The notes under the pieces are model-generated. The model ran no database searches. It saw only the letters and a program-made list of their open reading frames with translations, and had not been told where the DNA came from. A stretch of 64,000 nucleotides of DNA from Dipteronia dyeriana. Taxonomy: Eukaryota > Streptophyta > Magnoliopsida > Sapindales > Sapindaceae. A program made the position numbers and the translations under genes. The stretch lies in assembly GCA_032871835.1 (NCBI GenBank), contig CM065301.1:28776405-28840404 (forward strand), read 5' to 3'. Shown here one piece after another: positions 23,201 to 35,403 of the stretch; the stretch's first letter is position 1, and each line of letters opens with the position of its first letter.

Positions 23201-24352
23201 GCAAAGGGAGCAAGGATTACTGTTTCCCGCTAAGGCGTTGAGGCTGGAAATGTCTCCTGTTACTAGAGTCTCTTCCCCGGTTTCGTCCGAAAACGGCATA
23301 AGGTCATCACACATATCGTTCTCACCGTCATCGGTACCCAAAAGCGACAAAAACTTGTTGCGGCATCGGTGATTCGAATTCCACTTCTGATCACAATTAT
23401 AACACGGTCCCTTTTCAATTTTTTCTCGAAGTTCCGCTGGTGACAAACGACGGATTGGCAATGATGAGGTTGGCAATAGAGGCGGGAGATTGGAAGGAGG
23501 TGGTGTTGGTTTTGAACCACTGGAATGTATAACAGTAGATGGTGTTGTAGTTGGGGCTTGAGGTTGTTTGGGTGGTTTCATGGAAGACTGGTGTGCTTTA
23601 GGTGCCCATTTGTTCCAAATTTGATGGTCCACCTTAGCATCATCACTACGAGCCTCATACGCCCGAGCGAGAGCAAATGTTTCCATTAATGTGGTAGGCA
23701 GAGAGAGCAGCAATTCACAACGGATATCCTGTCGTAGGCCAGTGATGAAAAATGAAATTAAGAGTTGCTCAGATATACCAGTTACCTTGTTCATTAAATC
23801 TTCGAATTCAGTTTGAAAATCGGCTACGGTAGTTTTCTGTGTCAACTTCGAAAGGGCCCCCTGATGGTCCTCATAGATAGAAGCTCTGAAATGGTATTTC
23901 AGATTGAGAAGGAATTCCTTCCAAGTTGTGAGTAGATTGTTCGCTTTCATCCATTGATACCAAGCGGACACACATCCTTCTAAATGGAATGATACGATCC
24001 GGAGACGCATAGGATCCTGGGAACCGTGAAAATCGAAAAACTCTTCTATTCGAAACGCCCAGCCATTTGGATCAGTTCCATCAAATTTGGGAACCTCCAT
24101 CTTCATAGAGTGAAGAACAGGTGTGATGTCAGTTATACTCTGTGTGACGGCGGTTGGAGCCGATAAGGTGGTCGGTCGGTGTGAAACTTGTGCAGAGTTG
24201 CTGGAGGAACCCTGAATTTGAGATCGCAGATCTTCAAGGCGGGAATCGACAGTGGCCATGTATTCCTGTAATGTTTGGTGGACTGCCATGGTCTGGCTAT
24301 CAAATTTAGCTTGCAAGGCTTGGATCGCAGACAACACATCAGAATCGGCCAT
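20225..24352 (-). pseudogene. Chromovirus gag-pol polyprotein, nearly intact
   Basis: The first 946 codons are open (24352-21512). They cover gag (MEVPKFDGTDPNGWAFRIEE), a CCHC knuckle (CYNCDQKWNSNHRC), protease (LIDSGSTHNFIEP), reverse transcriptase (VDYRALN, LRAGYHQI) and the start of RNase H. A stop after WRQ breaks the frame. It resumes to 20225 with RNase H, the integrase zinc finger (HATLLAGHSG...CLVCQ) and the catalytic core (IDFIVGLPP, IISDRDLIF, QSEVVNRGLEQYL). The RT active site reads FFNDILVY where the family has FFDD, so one catalytic aspartate is lost. A further stop precedes the C-terminal part. Confidence 0.9.
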
Positions 24353-24381
24353 TAGAAGAGGAAGTCATTGAAAGCACCAAT

Positions 24382-24554
24382 TGATACGACCTCCTGTAAA
24401 TCAGAACGAAAAAAAGTCGATGTAGGGCACTCTTTGAGTGAGTGTTGGCTCTTGAGAAAAGCTTGGACAGAAAGAAATAGAAGAAAAAAAAACTGGAGAG
24501 AAAAAATAGAGAAGACAAATATTCTATAATTCATTACCCTTTCTCCAATACAGC

Positions 24555-24590
<36 letters not shown>

Positions 24591-24872
24591 TTTGCCTCAG
24601 CACATATTTAGCCACGGCTCTAAAATAATTAGGTTACAAAATTAAAACTAAACTCATGATTTGGAATAAAAAAAAAACAAAACATTTGATCAGATGGTGT
24701 TCATTGCACAAAGCCATCAAACCATCCCGGTGCCTTCCTTTCTCATCTCGGCCTTACCTTCGACTGGGCCGTATTCTTCCTTTCCACTTCGTGTTCCTCT
24801 TCTTCATTCGGTCCAACAACTTGTATTGGGTTTTTGTCATCAGGTCCATCTACCATTGTTGATGTTGTATCA
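24382..24872 (-). repeat. 5' LTR of the nested chromovirus
   Basis: 491 bp. Contains a longer (TA)n run at about 24555-24586. Confidence 0.9.
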
Positions 24873-25355
24873 GAATGGGACTGGTTATCCGCGACCATCA
24901 TGGTGGGGTGTGGGCTGCGAGTGCTCAACGTCTTCATGCGAGCTTTTCTCCTTTGATAGCGGAGGCGATGGCAATTCTTTGTGGTCTTGATTTTGCAAGT
25001 GATACAGGACTGCTGCCAGTGATTTTAGAAACGGATGCCTTGGGGTGATTAATCTGGTGAACGATGGGAGGTCTATTACAGCGGATGTTGGCTTTGTCTT
25101 AATGGATATTTTATTGAGGCTCTGGTGTTTGAATATATGTTCAATTGTTTTTTACCTAGGAAGGCGAACTTGGTCACCCACACTCTTTCTAGATTGGCTT
25201 TAAATAATGTAGAGGACATGTTCTGGTTGGAGGAGTATCCCCTATGTGTAGAGATTTTTGTTATAGGACTCTCCAGGTCTGTTTGCTAAATGCAAGTTGT
25301 AATAAAGTTTTCTTTGTTTAAAAAAAAATAATTAAAAGAATATATTTATGTTAGA

Positions 25356-26254
25356 TATATCATATATGTACTCCTAAATTAGAATGGCCATACAGTATAA
25401 CCCTCTTCATTAAGGAAGGGATATCTATGGCATTTTAGAAGAAACGAAAGGGATTGTCCAAAATAACCTTATCAAATTTTTTTATTTTTTTTAGCCTCGT
25501 TTATTATTTTTCATGTTTGTGACCATTCATTATAATTTCATTTCCTTCTATAACCATTAAATTACAATACTACTATTTTATCATCTTCTTCCTCTTAGTA
25601 TCACTTATCTCTAGTTCTCAACAATTCTTTGTTAAGTACACTTTTTTTTCATGAAATTGATGTTAGTTTATAGGGAAAATCGCAAAGTGAAGAAGATCTG
25701 GGAAAACGTTTTGGGTAATTTCAAGTTTGTGCTTATATCTCCTCGTAAAACTTTAAGATTTATAAATATTCTATGTCAATGGTATTAATGGTATTATTGT
25801 GTGTGTTAGATGATAATCTTGATGGCTATTTGTTATTTTTGAAGAAATGTTGAAGTTTTTTTTTTTTTGTAAAAATAGAGTAAAAACGATTTCAGAAGAA
25901 AACAAAAAGAAAAATACATTATTTCACTTTGAACGTGAAATACTTGTTGCATTTTCAAACGTGAAATAATGAAGTAGTATTTCACGTTAACATGAAATAC
26001 ATCTCAATTTTGTGAAATAAATATAGTTTATACTTTGTACTCTCAATATGATTAAAAACATGAAAAACAATACATGTTGATTAAAAACGAATTATAACAT
26101 TTGTTGTGATTACTTTTACAAATCCGCCTTTTAAAAATTGTTTTTTATTATTTAATTTTGTGTATATCTGAATGTTATTTGTGTATGTATAGTTTTGACT
26201 AGATATCTTTCCTCATTTAGGGTCAATAGTATAAATAGCCATATAATTAGGGGT
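25356..26254. other. Unassigned AT-rich sequence between the LINE and the MULE
   Basis: It probably belongs to the expanded callose synthase intron. It contains several copies of a GTGAAATA-type word in both orientations (about 25920-26025). No gene was seen. Confidence 0.45.
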
Positions 26255-26280
26255 CTTTCTAATTGGGTTCGAAAAATAAA

Positions 26281-26345
26281 ATGGCACTATTTGAGAAGGG
26301 AGTTGTGCAAATATCACCAGTTTAGTAATGTAAGTTTAAAAGGCA
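26281..26345 (+). repeat. Left terminal inverted repeat of the MULE
   Basis: Pairs imperfectly with about 35300-35390. The best-kept block is AAGTTTAAAAGGCA. Confidence 0.75.
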
Positions 26346-26689
26346 TCATTTAACATAAAGAGATGATAATACTCCGACAAAATTGAAAAAGAGAGAAAAG
26401 TTGGCGTTTTGTGAGTCTGAGAAAAGCAACAATGAGAAAGAAACCGACGACAACGAAATTGACGACGAGCAAATCGACAGCTTATTGACCGGAACGGCAA
26501 TACAGTACATTTCGCAGCGATGATAGAGGTAAGTTCGGTTTGTTTTATTTTTCGATTTGTTGTTCATGACTTATCATTGCATTTTAGACTTGTTCTGTTG
26601 ATTGAAATTGTAGATTAGAGTTGACACTGGTTGTGGTTTTGGTTTTGGTTTTGGTTTGAGTTTGAAATGAGGTTCAATATTCTGGTATC

Positions 26690-27515
26690 GAGAAATTTTT
26701 GTTTTGAAATAAAAATAAATCGAGAACATTTTAAGCGAGATCGAGGAAATTTTTGAGAAAGATTCGAGAGGTTTTTCAAAGTGATCGAGAATGTTTTTCA
26801 AAGTGATTAAGCTTTTGTTAAATGATCGAGAATATTTTTCATAGAATCAAGAGGTTTTTCAAAGGATCGAGACTATTTTGAAAGGATCGAGAATTTTTGA
26901 AAACGATCGAGAATATTATGATAACGATCGAGATTGTTTTTCGAAGGATCGAGATTTTTTAAAATGATCGAATCGAGAAGATTTGTCATCGAATCGAGAA
27001 GATTTTTCAAAGAATCGAGAGGTTTGTCAAAGTATCGAGACTATTTTCAAAGGATCGAGAATGTTTTCAAACGATCGAGAATGTTTTTCAAAGGGTCTTC
27101 GTTTTAGAAAATGATTGAGAAGTTTTTTCAAAGAATCGAGAGGTTTTTCAAAGGATTAAGACAATTTTCCTAAGGGTTCGAGAATATTTTCAAAGGGTCG
27201 AGATTTTTTAAATTGATCGAGAACATTTTTCAAAGGATCGAGAGGTTTTTCAAAGGATCGAGAGTATTTTCAAAGGATCGAGAATATTTTCTAACGATCG
27301 AGAATGTTTGTCCAAGGGTCAAGAACTTTTTCAAATGATCGAGAAGATTTTTTAATGAATCGAGAAGTTTTACAAAGGATCGAGACTAATTTCAAAGGAT
27401 CGACCTATTTGCAAAGGATCGAGAACTTTTTAAACAAATCGATAACTTTTTCAAAGGATCGAGAATATTTTAAAAGTATCAAGAATTTGTTTCAAACGAT
27501 CGAGAATATTTTATA
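26690..27515. repeat. Left subterminal array of GATCGAGAA repeats
   Basis: More than 25 degenerate units of about 20 bp, roughly GATCGAGAATATTTTCAAAG, in direct orientation. Spacing varies from about 17 to 25 bp. Confidence 0.9.
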
Positions 27516-27638
27516 ATTTTTGTGCAGTTTACTGATGTACTGTTTCTGTGACATTGCAGCTGACGAGCAATATGAAGGAATTGCTTAAAACTGCAGAGGG
27601 AGATTAGTTCAAGGGAAAATTGACCCGACACGACCATT

Positions 27639-30600
27639 TTGAAGCCCTCGCCCCGTATAGACGATGCACTTAATCGGGTCCCTGAAGAGTTTGTTGTTGA
27701 GGATCGGTATCGGTTCATGGCCTCCTGTTCTGGGCATTTCATGTCGATGCACCGAGAGCTGAAGTTTTCGGGTGGTGTTATTCATCAGCTGCTGTTGCGG
27801 AAGTTGGACCATGACGGGCCGACAGATGAGATGCGGTTCTTGTTAGGGAACCATGTTGTGAGGTTTTCGAAGGTGAAATTTAGTCTCATCACTGGATTAC
27901 GTTTTGGAGTCGTTCCGGACACGAGTATGTATGTTGCAGTTGAGAATGACATACATCGACGGTACTTTCCTGGACATGATGAGGTATCGTTGGATGAATT
28001 GAGGGTTTTTCTTACCCAGGGAGAGTTTCAACAGGTGTACGATGTTGTGAAGTTGTGCCTTATTTACATGTTGAACTGGATACTGATAGGGGTGGACGAG
28101 AGATTGAAGATTCCAGTTTGGCAGTTTCGGTTGGTAGAGGACCTCAATGCCTTTGATGCCTTCCCGTGGGGTTCCCACGTCTATAGGCATTCTATATTTT
28201 TATTCAAGCATGCCTTACCGCGACGTTGTGAGGAGAGACAACAACTGTCACAGGGCGATGTTGGACATTCCATAGAGGGGTACAACAGCTACGGTCTATC
28301 ACACGCCCTTTTGGTAAGGAATTGCATTTCCAACATGTACATTTAATTTTTAATCCAAATTTGTTTTGGATTATAACTGTACGTATCTTTGATGCAGATA
28401 TTTGTTTTTGAGGTGATCCCCCAACTGGGCGTTGTTTTCGGGACTCGAAGGGTTACAGACCTTTCCCCTCGGTTGTTGAAGTGGGAGTTAACCAAACATC
28501 CTAGAGGGAAGAAGCTGGAGAAGATTTTTAGTGCTAGGGGTAATTTATTTTTTTGTTAAGTAATTTATATTACTTACGATAAGTTACAATGACATTCATC
28601 TAACTATGCTTTCAGATGTCGGCGAGGACGAAAATCGTGCCCACAGCAGCTGAGGCGGTGGCTCCGTACTTTACAGGCCTAAGTGAGGGGGGAGCCTGTA
28701 TGTGCAGGACGACCGGGTTCACCTTCCTACTGTCTCTGAGCCGACTACAAATGCAGTTCGTCCCGAGGAGGAGGGTGTCGGTGACGGTGGGAGGTGTACT
28801 GAGACGGAGGCTTCAGACCCTACAGGTCCAGATTTCAGAGGCATGGACACTGTGAATCTGAGCCGTCTCCTCGGCGAGTGAGGCAGATTCGGTTTACCAC
28901 CCTAGGAACTGGTTCCGCTACAGGGAATTCCTGTGCAGGTGTTAGACTTGATGGGGAGGTAAGTTAAGATGGTAGTTTTCTTTTTATTAACAAGAGTTGT
29001 TGATTGTTTTCGTATCAACAAAGTTGCATGATTTCAGGCCCGTTAAGAATAAAAATTGAAGGAGTTACGTGAAGCCCTCCGGAAGAGTGAAGAGGATCGA
29101 TAACAACAGCACCGGGATTTGCTCGATTTGTTCCGAAAGAGCGAGGAGGATCGACAGCAACAACATAGGGAGTTGCTTGCATTGATCGATCATGGCTTCA
29201 GGACCCATACAGAGAATCCACATACCGAAGGGGCATATCTAGATAGTGGGGCTCAGTCTCCCCCTTCCCCTCCCCATCCCCATCCCCATCCCCATCCCCA
29301 TCCCCATCCCCATCCCCATCCCCCTCCCCCTCCCCATCCCTCTTCCCCTCTGAGCGAGCAGCTGCCCCCCTCCTGGTCAGAGAGAATTGCAGGCTCCCCC
29401 TCCCGCTCAGAGCGATTCACAGGCTCTCACACTACCTCTTAGCAAGGAGCAAGCTCCCCCTCCACCAACGTCCTAGCAGCAGGCTCCCCTGCCAGCTCCT
29501 AACGAGCAGCAGGCTCCCCCGCTACCTCCTAGCTAGCTGCAGGGTCCACCGACGTCCGAGCAGCAGGCTCCCCCACCACCTCTTAGCGAGCAGCAGGCTC
29601 CACCGACTTCCTAGCAGCATGTTCCCCCCCATCGACGTCTAAGCTGCAAGTTTCCCCTTCCCCTCCACCTCCGATAGAGCAGCAGGCTCCCCATCCACCT
29701 CCCTTCGAGCAGCCCCACCCTCATCCTCATCTCATTACACCCCGTCGGGGAGAGTTCGACAGCACATGCGTGTATTGAAGCGTAGTTGACAATTGGTTAG
29801 AACGTACACAGATCTGTGCCGACCTAAGAGGGCGAGGGTAATAGTAGAGGGACCTGACCACGTATTTAATCCCCAGGGACTGGTGGACAGTGGACAGTGA
29901 CCAGTTGAAGGCGTACTGTGCCTTCAAGAAGAACGTAAACGGGGAACTGTAAGTAAAATTCATTGTTATTTAGATGGTCGATTTTCTTGTAATGCATTAT
30001 ATAAATGTGTAGCTGATGGAACATTAATGCAGACGTGATGTTGATTTGCTAGAGCTTGTTGATGCTGCATGGTTCCATCGGTTGCAGACCAACTTCATGG
30101 ATGTTGATGATGTGGTATGTAGGACTATAAATCCTGATTTTAGTATTTGTTTTAAATGTGTAAGCATCCTAACACATCTTAACGAGTTTATATTTCCAGT
30201 ATATGGACGCGTACCTCCATATTCTTCGGAAACGTCAACAGACATTCCCGAATGTGTATAATCAAATGGTTAACATATTGGACTCGTAATTTTTTATAAG
30301 TACTGAAATTAATAATGATAACGCGTTGTTTTATGTTTGTATGGAAAACAATAATAAATTTGTGTTTTTGTTTCTACAGTCCTTTCTGGAGCACCAGTAC
30401 AGGAAAATGATGCCTCGCGATTCTCGCAGACAGATCACCCAGAGCCTTTGGAGTGTTTTGAGGTCTTGGTGGAAGGATGACGACCTCACAACGGTCCTTG
30501 GGGGTGCCCCGATTGGATGTCGTCTGTGGCACGAGGTTGACATGGTAAGTGTTACTTGACAAGGTTTGCAATTGTATATATAAATGGCTTTGTACATCCT

Positions 30601-31129
30601 AACACCTGTTGTTGACGTTTCCAGGTCCTGATACCGTGCAACATTGGGCGCCAACATTGGCTGCTGGTAATTGTGGACCTCACATGTGGGAAGATGTTCA
30701 TAGTCGACCCCTGGAGACAGGAGGTCCAAGCTCATATCCAAAAGCAGCAGGTAGCCCCGTTACGCTACTTTGTGCCCTCGATGTTGTATCAGGCCGGGTT
30801 TCATACTAAACGAGCGACAGGACTGTTGAAATTTGAGAAGACAAGTAAGCCCTTTGATGTCAGCGTCGTGTCGGGAAAACATGTCCCCCAGCAGAAGCAA
30901 TCGTAAGACATTACGTAATAGTCACTTTAGGATTGTATTAGTATAAACCTAATATTTTATTAACGCTTGTTAATGTGTCCAACTTCAGGGGTAACTGTGG
31001 TCCCCACACGTTGAGATTGATCGAGTACATACTGGTGAACAAAAATGATTTCGATTGGTCTGAAGACGATATAGGGATCATTCAGAAGAAGATGACGGTT
31101 GAAATATTTGCAAACTCAAGACCCGTATA
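27639..31129 (+). pseudogene. DUF1985/Ulp1 cysteine-protease gene of the MULE
   Basis: Exon pieces with fitting splice sites run from about 27639. The first encodes a DUF1985-like region (FMASCSGHFM, FLLGNHVVRFSKVKFSLITG) up to SHALL at about 28313. IFVFEVIPQLGVVFG follows at 28398. A degraded middle part has stops and a His-Pro repeat. The C terminus carries the Ulp1-type peptidase: CNIGRQHWLLVIVDL (catalytic His), FIVDPW (Asp) and, after an intron, GNCGPHTLRLIEYI (Cys), ending NSRPV at 31129. All three catalytic residues survive. The family resembles SUMO proteases carried by MULEs; its role in transposition is not established. Stops near 28650-28900 argue against a working protein. Confidence 0.8.
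29270..29340 (+). repeat. (CCCCAT)n repeat within the Ulp1-type gene
   Basis: About ten CCCATC-type hexamers encode alternating His-Pro. A 300-bp C-rich region with repeated GCAGGCTCCCCC units follows. Confidence 0.9.
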
Positions 31130-31370
31130 GATTTCTGTAGTAATCCATGTGTACACGTACCAATTCTATTTTATATGTTCCAATTACTTTGTATATTTAC
31201 AAATTCTTTTGTATATGTACCAATAGTTTTGTATATTTACCAATTCTTTTGTATAAATTTTTTTACATTTGTATATATACAAATCATATTTAAATACAAT
31301 TGTATTTCAGTTACTTAACAAGTCATACGAGTTCAAATTATAACAATGTCATCATGATAACGCCTCAAAT

Positions 31371-33969
31371 TCATTCCACGGTCCCACCGTCTCTAGTAGG
31401 GCACGTCTGTCTGTTGTGACCAACGGTATGACAGATACTACACTTGCGTCTGTATTTCTCAGGAATGACTCTGCTCGGATCTTCATCAGTAAAAGCTGGG
31501 TTAGAACATCTCCTCAAATTATGCCCTGGTTGTCGACATCGTCTACAATTCTGTGTGGATGTTCTCTCCGAAGACGAGATACGGTGTGAAGCCCTCGGGC
31601 GGCCTGCTTGTCTCCTGGAGCTTGGATTCAAAATGACTCTCTCAACGATGTCAGATGGCACAATCCAAGTGGAAGGATGTCCAACCGACATAATAGGAAC
31701 CGAGTACGCATCAATAAATGTTTTTTGCTTGTAGTAGTCCGCACAGAGGGATGTGAAATCCATGTTTCGGTCCCTGTAAAAACATTAAAAACGATGACAA
31801 AATTGTATGATGTTTAAGTAATATTAACCGTACATAAAATTGTATGATGTACCTTGCGGCTGGAGAGCGTGAGAACATGGAAGAATGTCCATTTGGAATT
31901 TGTTACATGTGCAGGTCTTCCGGGCTAAGTCAACGGTCCACTGTTTTCCAACCCGTTTCATCGAAAATATGTTCTAGTCAACTGGATTAACGGTCATAAA
32001 ATTGCATTTTTCTACACGTTTAAGGATCACAAGATGTGTTGCGTCGGTCAACTGATGACGCATGGATTGTACAGCCCTATGATGATCGTGAAACCAACGC
32101 TGTAGCATATTCCTAATAAACTCTGCCAAAGTCAACATAGGCAGTTGCCGTGCAAATTTAAGGCATGAGTTTATGCATTCTGCAGCATTTGTTGTCATGA
32201 CCCTATACCTTCTGTCGAGGCAGTGAACACTGGACCACTTGTGTGGACTGGCATCAATTACATATTCATATGCATTCGGGTGCAAGTTGTGTAACTCTTC
32301 CATGTGCCGGTTATATTTCAACTAGGTGTACGCTCGGGCTGCTTTATCCATTATTGCGGCAACATCATTTCTATGATATCTCTTCTTAATATTTTCATAA
32401 AAGTGCCAACAACATATGGTATGAGTGGCATAAGGGAACACTTTAGAAATCCCTGCTTCAATGCTTGCATGTCGATCGGAAATGAAAACCAAATCATCTA
32501 TATGGCCAATGGCACCTTTCAAGCAATCCAAAAACCACTCTCATGATAGGTTGTTTTTCGAGTCACCGTACCCAAAAGCAATTGGATAAACCTGTTCATT
32601 CCTATCTTGTGCAGTAGCAACAAACATTATGCCCCCGAATCTACCTTTTAAATGGGTACCATCAACGGCAATAACTGGACGCATACACCTCTGGAATCCT
32701 TTGAGTGAGGCACCCAATGACATAAAAAAGTATAGGAATTTACCATTTTCATCGCACTGTAAGTCAGTAAACGTTCCGGGATTTTACTGTTCCAGCACGT
32801 AACCGAATGATGGTAAAAGTTGGAAGCTTTCCTCATGCGTTCCATTGACAATGCATAATCAAGGGCGTGATATGCCTTACTGTACATTATTTGGATGTCA
32901 TACATTGTTTTCATGTCGGCGATTATGTCCTTCGAACGCATTAGTCGACCATCTTGTTGCTGCAATCTAGGTGCAACCACTTCTCCAATTATGACTGCAC
33001 TAGCTTGTCGAAGGCGGCGGTGAATCTCCTCCAACAGACAAGTGTGTTCGTTGATAAAACTTCGTACTTGAAAGTATGTCGCTTCATCTCTCCTAACCGC
33101 TCTTAACTTCCATATAAAGTTGTCCATCAAACAAACCAGATGTAATGTTATCTTATTCGACCTTTTCACCTTCCACTCGAAGTTGTGTCGTATTGTAAAA
33201 TGGCCAGCCAATCTCTTCAAATCTTTTTTAGTAGGAAAAAATTGACCTTTATATATCATGCTGGTAGGTTCATCTTCTACCAAGTTTCTGCTTCCACCCA
33301 TACCAAACGAGTATGATTCTGCTCCTAGAATTACCCACGTTCTGGCATTCTCAGACTCAGCTGGAGTTACATCAGGCCGGACCTCAGATGTCCCAACTAT
33401 ATCTACTACAGTGGAACTACATCTGTGGACACGTCTTGCACGTCTTCCAGTTTTGAACCGTTCTTCATCTTCCTCATTGTTCGGTACAATATGTACCGAA
33501 TGCAAATTTGCCTCATTAGCCACCTCATAGATTGGTAGGTTATGAGGTTCATTGTTCTGCTCATTGTTCATGTCATTGTACATCTCATTGTATTGGTGGT
33601 TGTACTGCTCAGCGTTCATTTCAATTTGACAACCGAAATCATCGTCCAATTGAGCTCTAACTATATCACTATGGACGGCTACTTCCAGTGGGACACCACA
33701 TAGGTTTTCCCTACCGTCAATCCCACTTCTTTCTGTGAACAACTATTTGCTTCCGCCGGAATATCGAAATTGTTGGGTGTTATCATGATGAGGGATTTCT
33801 TCACGATGACACCTGTTGCAGCCCTCTCAATTAAACTGACACATACTTGAGGGATTACCCTATCTTTCCCTAGCAAAAACAAAACATCGTCGTCATTTCT
33901 TATAAATGTGTGACATGTTGTCCCGGGAACGATTGATATAGATTGCAGATCAGCAATGTATTTGTTCAC
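31371..33969 (-). pseudogene. MuDR-type transposase of the MULE
   Basis: Minus-strand pieces in order: an N-terminal region (33969-33700); the MuDR DNA-binding domain (FFPTKKDLKRLAGHFTIRHN, about 33250); and the MULE catalytic core with AVDGTHLKGRFGG (first Asp, about 32660), LVFISDRHASIEAG (second Asp) with CCWHFYENIKKR, and TTNAAECINSC (Glu). The SWIM zinc finger (CTCNKFQ...PCSHAL, about 31890) and two CCHC knuckles (CRRCRQPGHNLRRC, CSICHTVGHNRQTC) follow. Catalytic and zinc residues are kept. However, there are frame changes near 33710 and 32790 and stops near 32540 and 32325, so the gene looks recently inactivated. Confidence 0.88.
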
Positions 33970-34209
33970 ATTGTACTACACAATGGTTTGTACAATCGAC
34001 ACCAACTCTTCGTAAATCATATTTCTGGACACATACATTCCTTGATTATCGGAACCAAGAAACCTCTGACTTCAATCAGCTAATTGCTCCCATCGACCAT
34101 TGTAAGATATTACTAATCTAACCCGATCCATTGTCCTGTGAAAATCATCATCACAATCAATTATTAACAAATTAAAAAAAAACCTTTTACAAGTACTAAC
34201 AATTACAAA

Positions 34210-34990
34210 AAATTCAAATGGATCGAGAACTTTTTCAATGGTTCAAGAATAATTTACAAAGGATCGAGAACTTTTAAAAAGGTTCAATTAGAGAACTTTT
34301 ATCGAGAATATTTATCAAATTATCAAGAACTTTTAATAACGGTTCGAGAACTTTTAACAAGGGAACGAAAAATTTTTCTAAGGGATCGAGAACATTTGTA
34401 ACGGTTCGAGTACTTTTTAAAGGGATCGAGAATATTTGTGAAATTATCGAGAACTTTTAACAAGGGAATGAGAACTTTTTCTAAGGGATCGATAACTTTT
34501 AACAACGGAACGAGAACTTTTCCTAAGGGCTCGAGAACTGTTAACAACGGAACGAGAACTTTTTTTAACGGTTCGAGAACTTTTTTAAGGGATCGAGAAT
34601 ATTTTTCAAATTATCAAGAACTTTTATCAAGGGATCGAGAACTTTTATCAAGGGATAGAGAAATTTTAACAAGAGAACGAGAACTTTTTCTAACGGATCG
34701 AGAACATTTAACAAGGGAACTAGAACTTTTTCTAAGGGATTGAGAACATTTCTAACGATTCGAGAACTTTTTTTTAGGGATCGAGAAAATTTTCAAATTA
34801 TCGAGAACTTTTATCAAGGGATAGAGAACATTTTCGAAGGGAGCGAGAACATTTTCGAAGGGAGCGAGAACATTTTCGAAGGAAGCGAGAACTTTTTCTA
34901 AGGGATCGAGAAAGTTTTTAAGGGATAGAGAACTTTTTTAAGGGATCGAGATTATTTGTCAAATTATAGAGAACTTTTATAACGGTTCTA
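34210..34990. repeat. Right subterminal array of GATCGAGAA repeats
   Basis: Degenerate units, roughly GATCGAGAACTTTTAACAAG. The array has the same orientation as the left one, although the element's termini are inverted. Confidence 0.9.
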
Positions 34991-35299
34991 GCTTTTTTCA
35001 AACTAAACAACAACTCGTTCCAATATAAAATAAGCTCGATTCATATCGAGGAATATCTAGTGCAGAATATGAAATGGATACATTAATATCGAGGAATGGA
35101 TACATTGTTAACTCACACAGAAATGAATGTAAAATATCTTAAATGCATAAAAGAAATTTAAGTGAAGATCATAAATATTTGTTACCTTCTATTTCAGAAT
35201 CTGGAGAGAGAGTCAAGTTTTTCATACAACTTTTTTAGGGAGATACCAAAGAGTTCAAAACAGGGCTTTTAAAAAATTAAAATTTAGGGATTGGACAGT

Positions 35300-35390
35300 T
35301 CACCATAATAGGTGCCTTTTAAACTTAAGTTATTAAAAGGGTGATATCATCACAACACCCCTTCAAAAAGGTGATATATCTCACCATTTC
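35300..35390 (-). repeat. Right terminal inverted repeat of the MULE
   Basis: Inverse of the left terminus. It carries a small extra segment (GAGATATATCACC on the minus strand). Confidence 0.75.
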
Positions 35391-35403
35391 CTCCTTTCTA
35401 ATT

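Larger units (their letters stand above)
19330..24872 (-). mobile_element. Ty3/Gypsy chromovirus nested in the LINE
   Basis: A complete element in minus orientation with LTRs that start TGATACGACC and end GTTGTATCA. It is flanked by the target duplication GAATG (19325-19329 and 24873-24877). The short LTRs, 5.5-kb length, single gag-pol frame and C-terminal chromodomain suggest the Reina group of chromoviruses; the group is an inference. A primer-binding site (TGGTGCTTTC on the minus strand, 24370-24379) lies one base inside the right LTR. A G-rich tract (GGTATGGGGAA) abuts the left LTR. Confidence 0.92.
18828..25341 (+). mobile_element. 5'-truncated LINE, split by a chromovirus
   Basis: Net length is about 966 bp (18828-19329 plus 24878-25341). 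It ends in AATAAA and an A-rich tail. A 14-bp duplication, ATATTTATGTTAGA, flanks it at 18814-18827 and 25342-25355, as expected for target-primed reverse transcription. The left part encodes the zinc-binding end of the reverse transcriptase ORF (ICPFCGWCAETKSHALWNC). The right part encodes an RNase H domain (GLVIRDHHGGVWAAS, LIAEAMAILCGLDFA, ILETDALG). The two parts rejoin in order once the nested LTR element is removed. Confidence 0.85.
26265..35393. mobile_element. Mutator-like element (MULE) with Ulp1-type gene, about 9.1 kb
   Basis: The termini are imperfect inverted repeats. The left (about 26281-26345) has GGGAGTTGTG, ATATCACC and AAGTTTAAAAGGCA. The reverse complement of the right (about 35300-35390) has GGGTGTTGTG, ATATCACC and AAGTTTAAAAGGCA. 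A 10-bp match, CTTTCTAATT, flanks both ends (26255-26264 and 35394-35403), in the range for MULE duplications. Inside are a plus-strand DUF1985/Ulp1-type gene and a minus-strand MuDR-type transposase in convergent arrangement. Subterminal arrays of about 20-bp repeats lie at each end. Ulp1-carrying MULEs are known in plants (for example Arabidopsis KAONASHI). Exact outer borders are a few bases uncertain. Confidence 0.85.

Noticed and set aside
29119..29442. His-Pro repeat protein as a separate gene
   Set aside because: The repeat is a simple (CCCCAT)n expansion inside the degraded middle of the Ulp1-type gene of the MULE.
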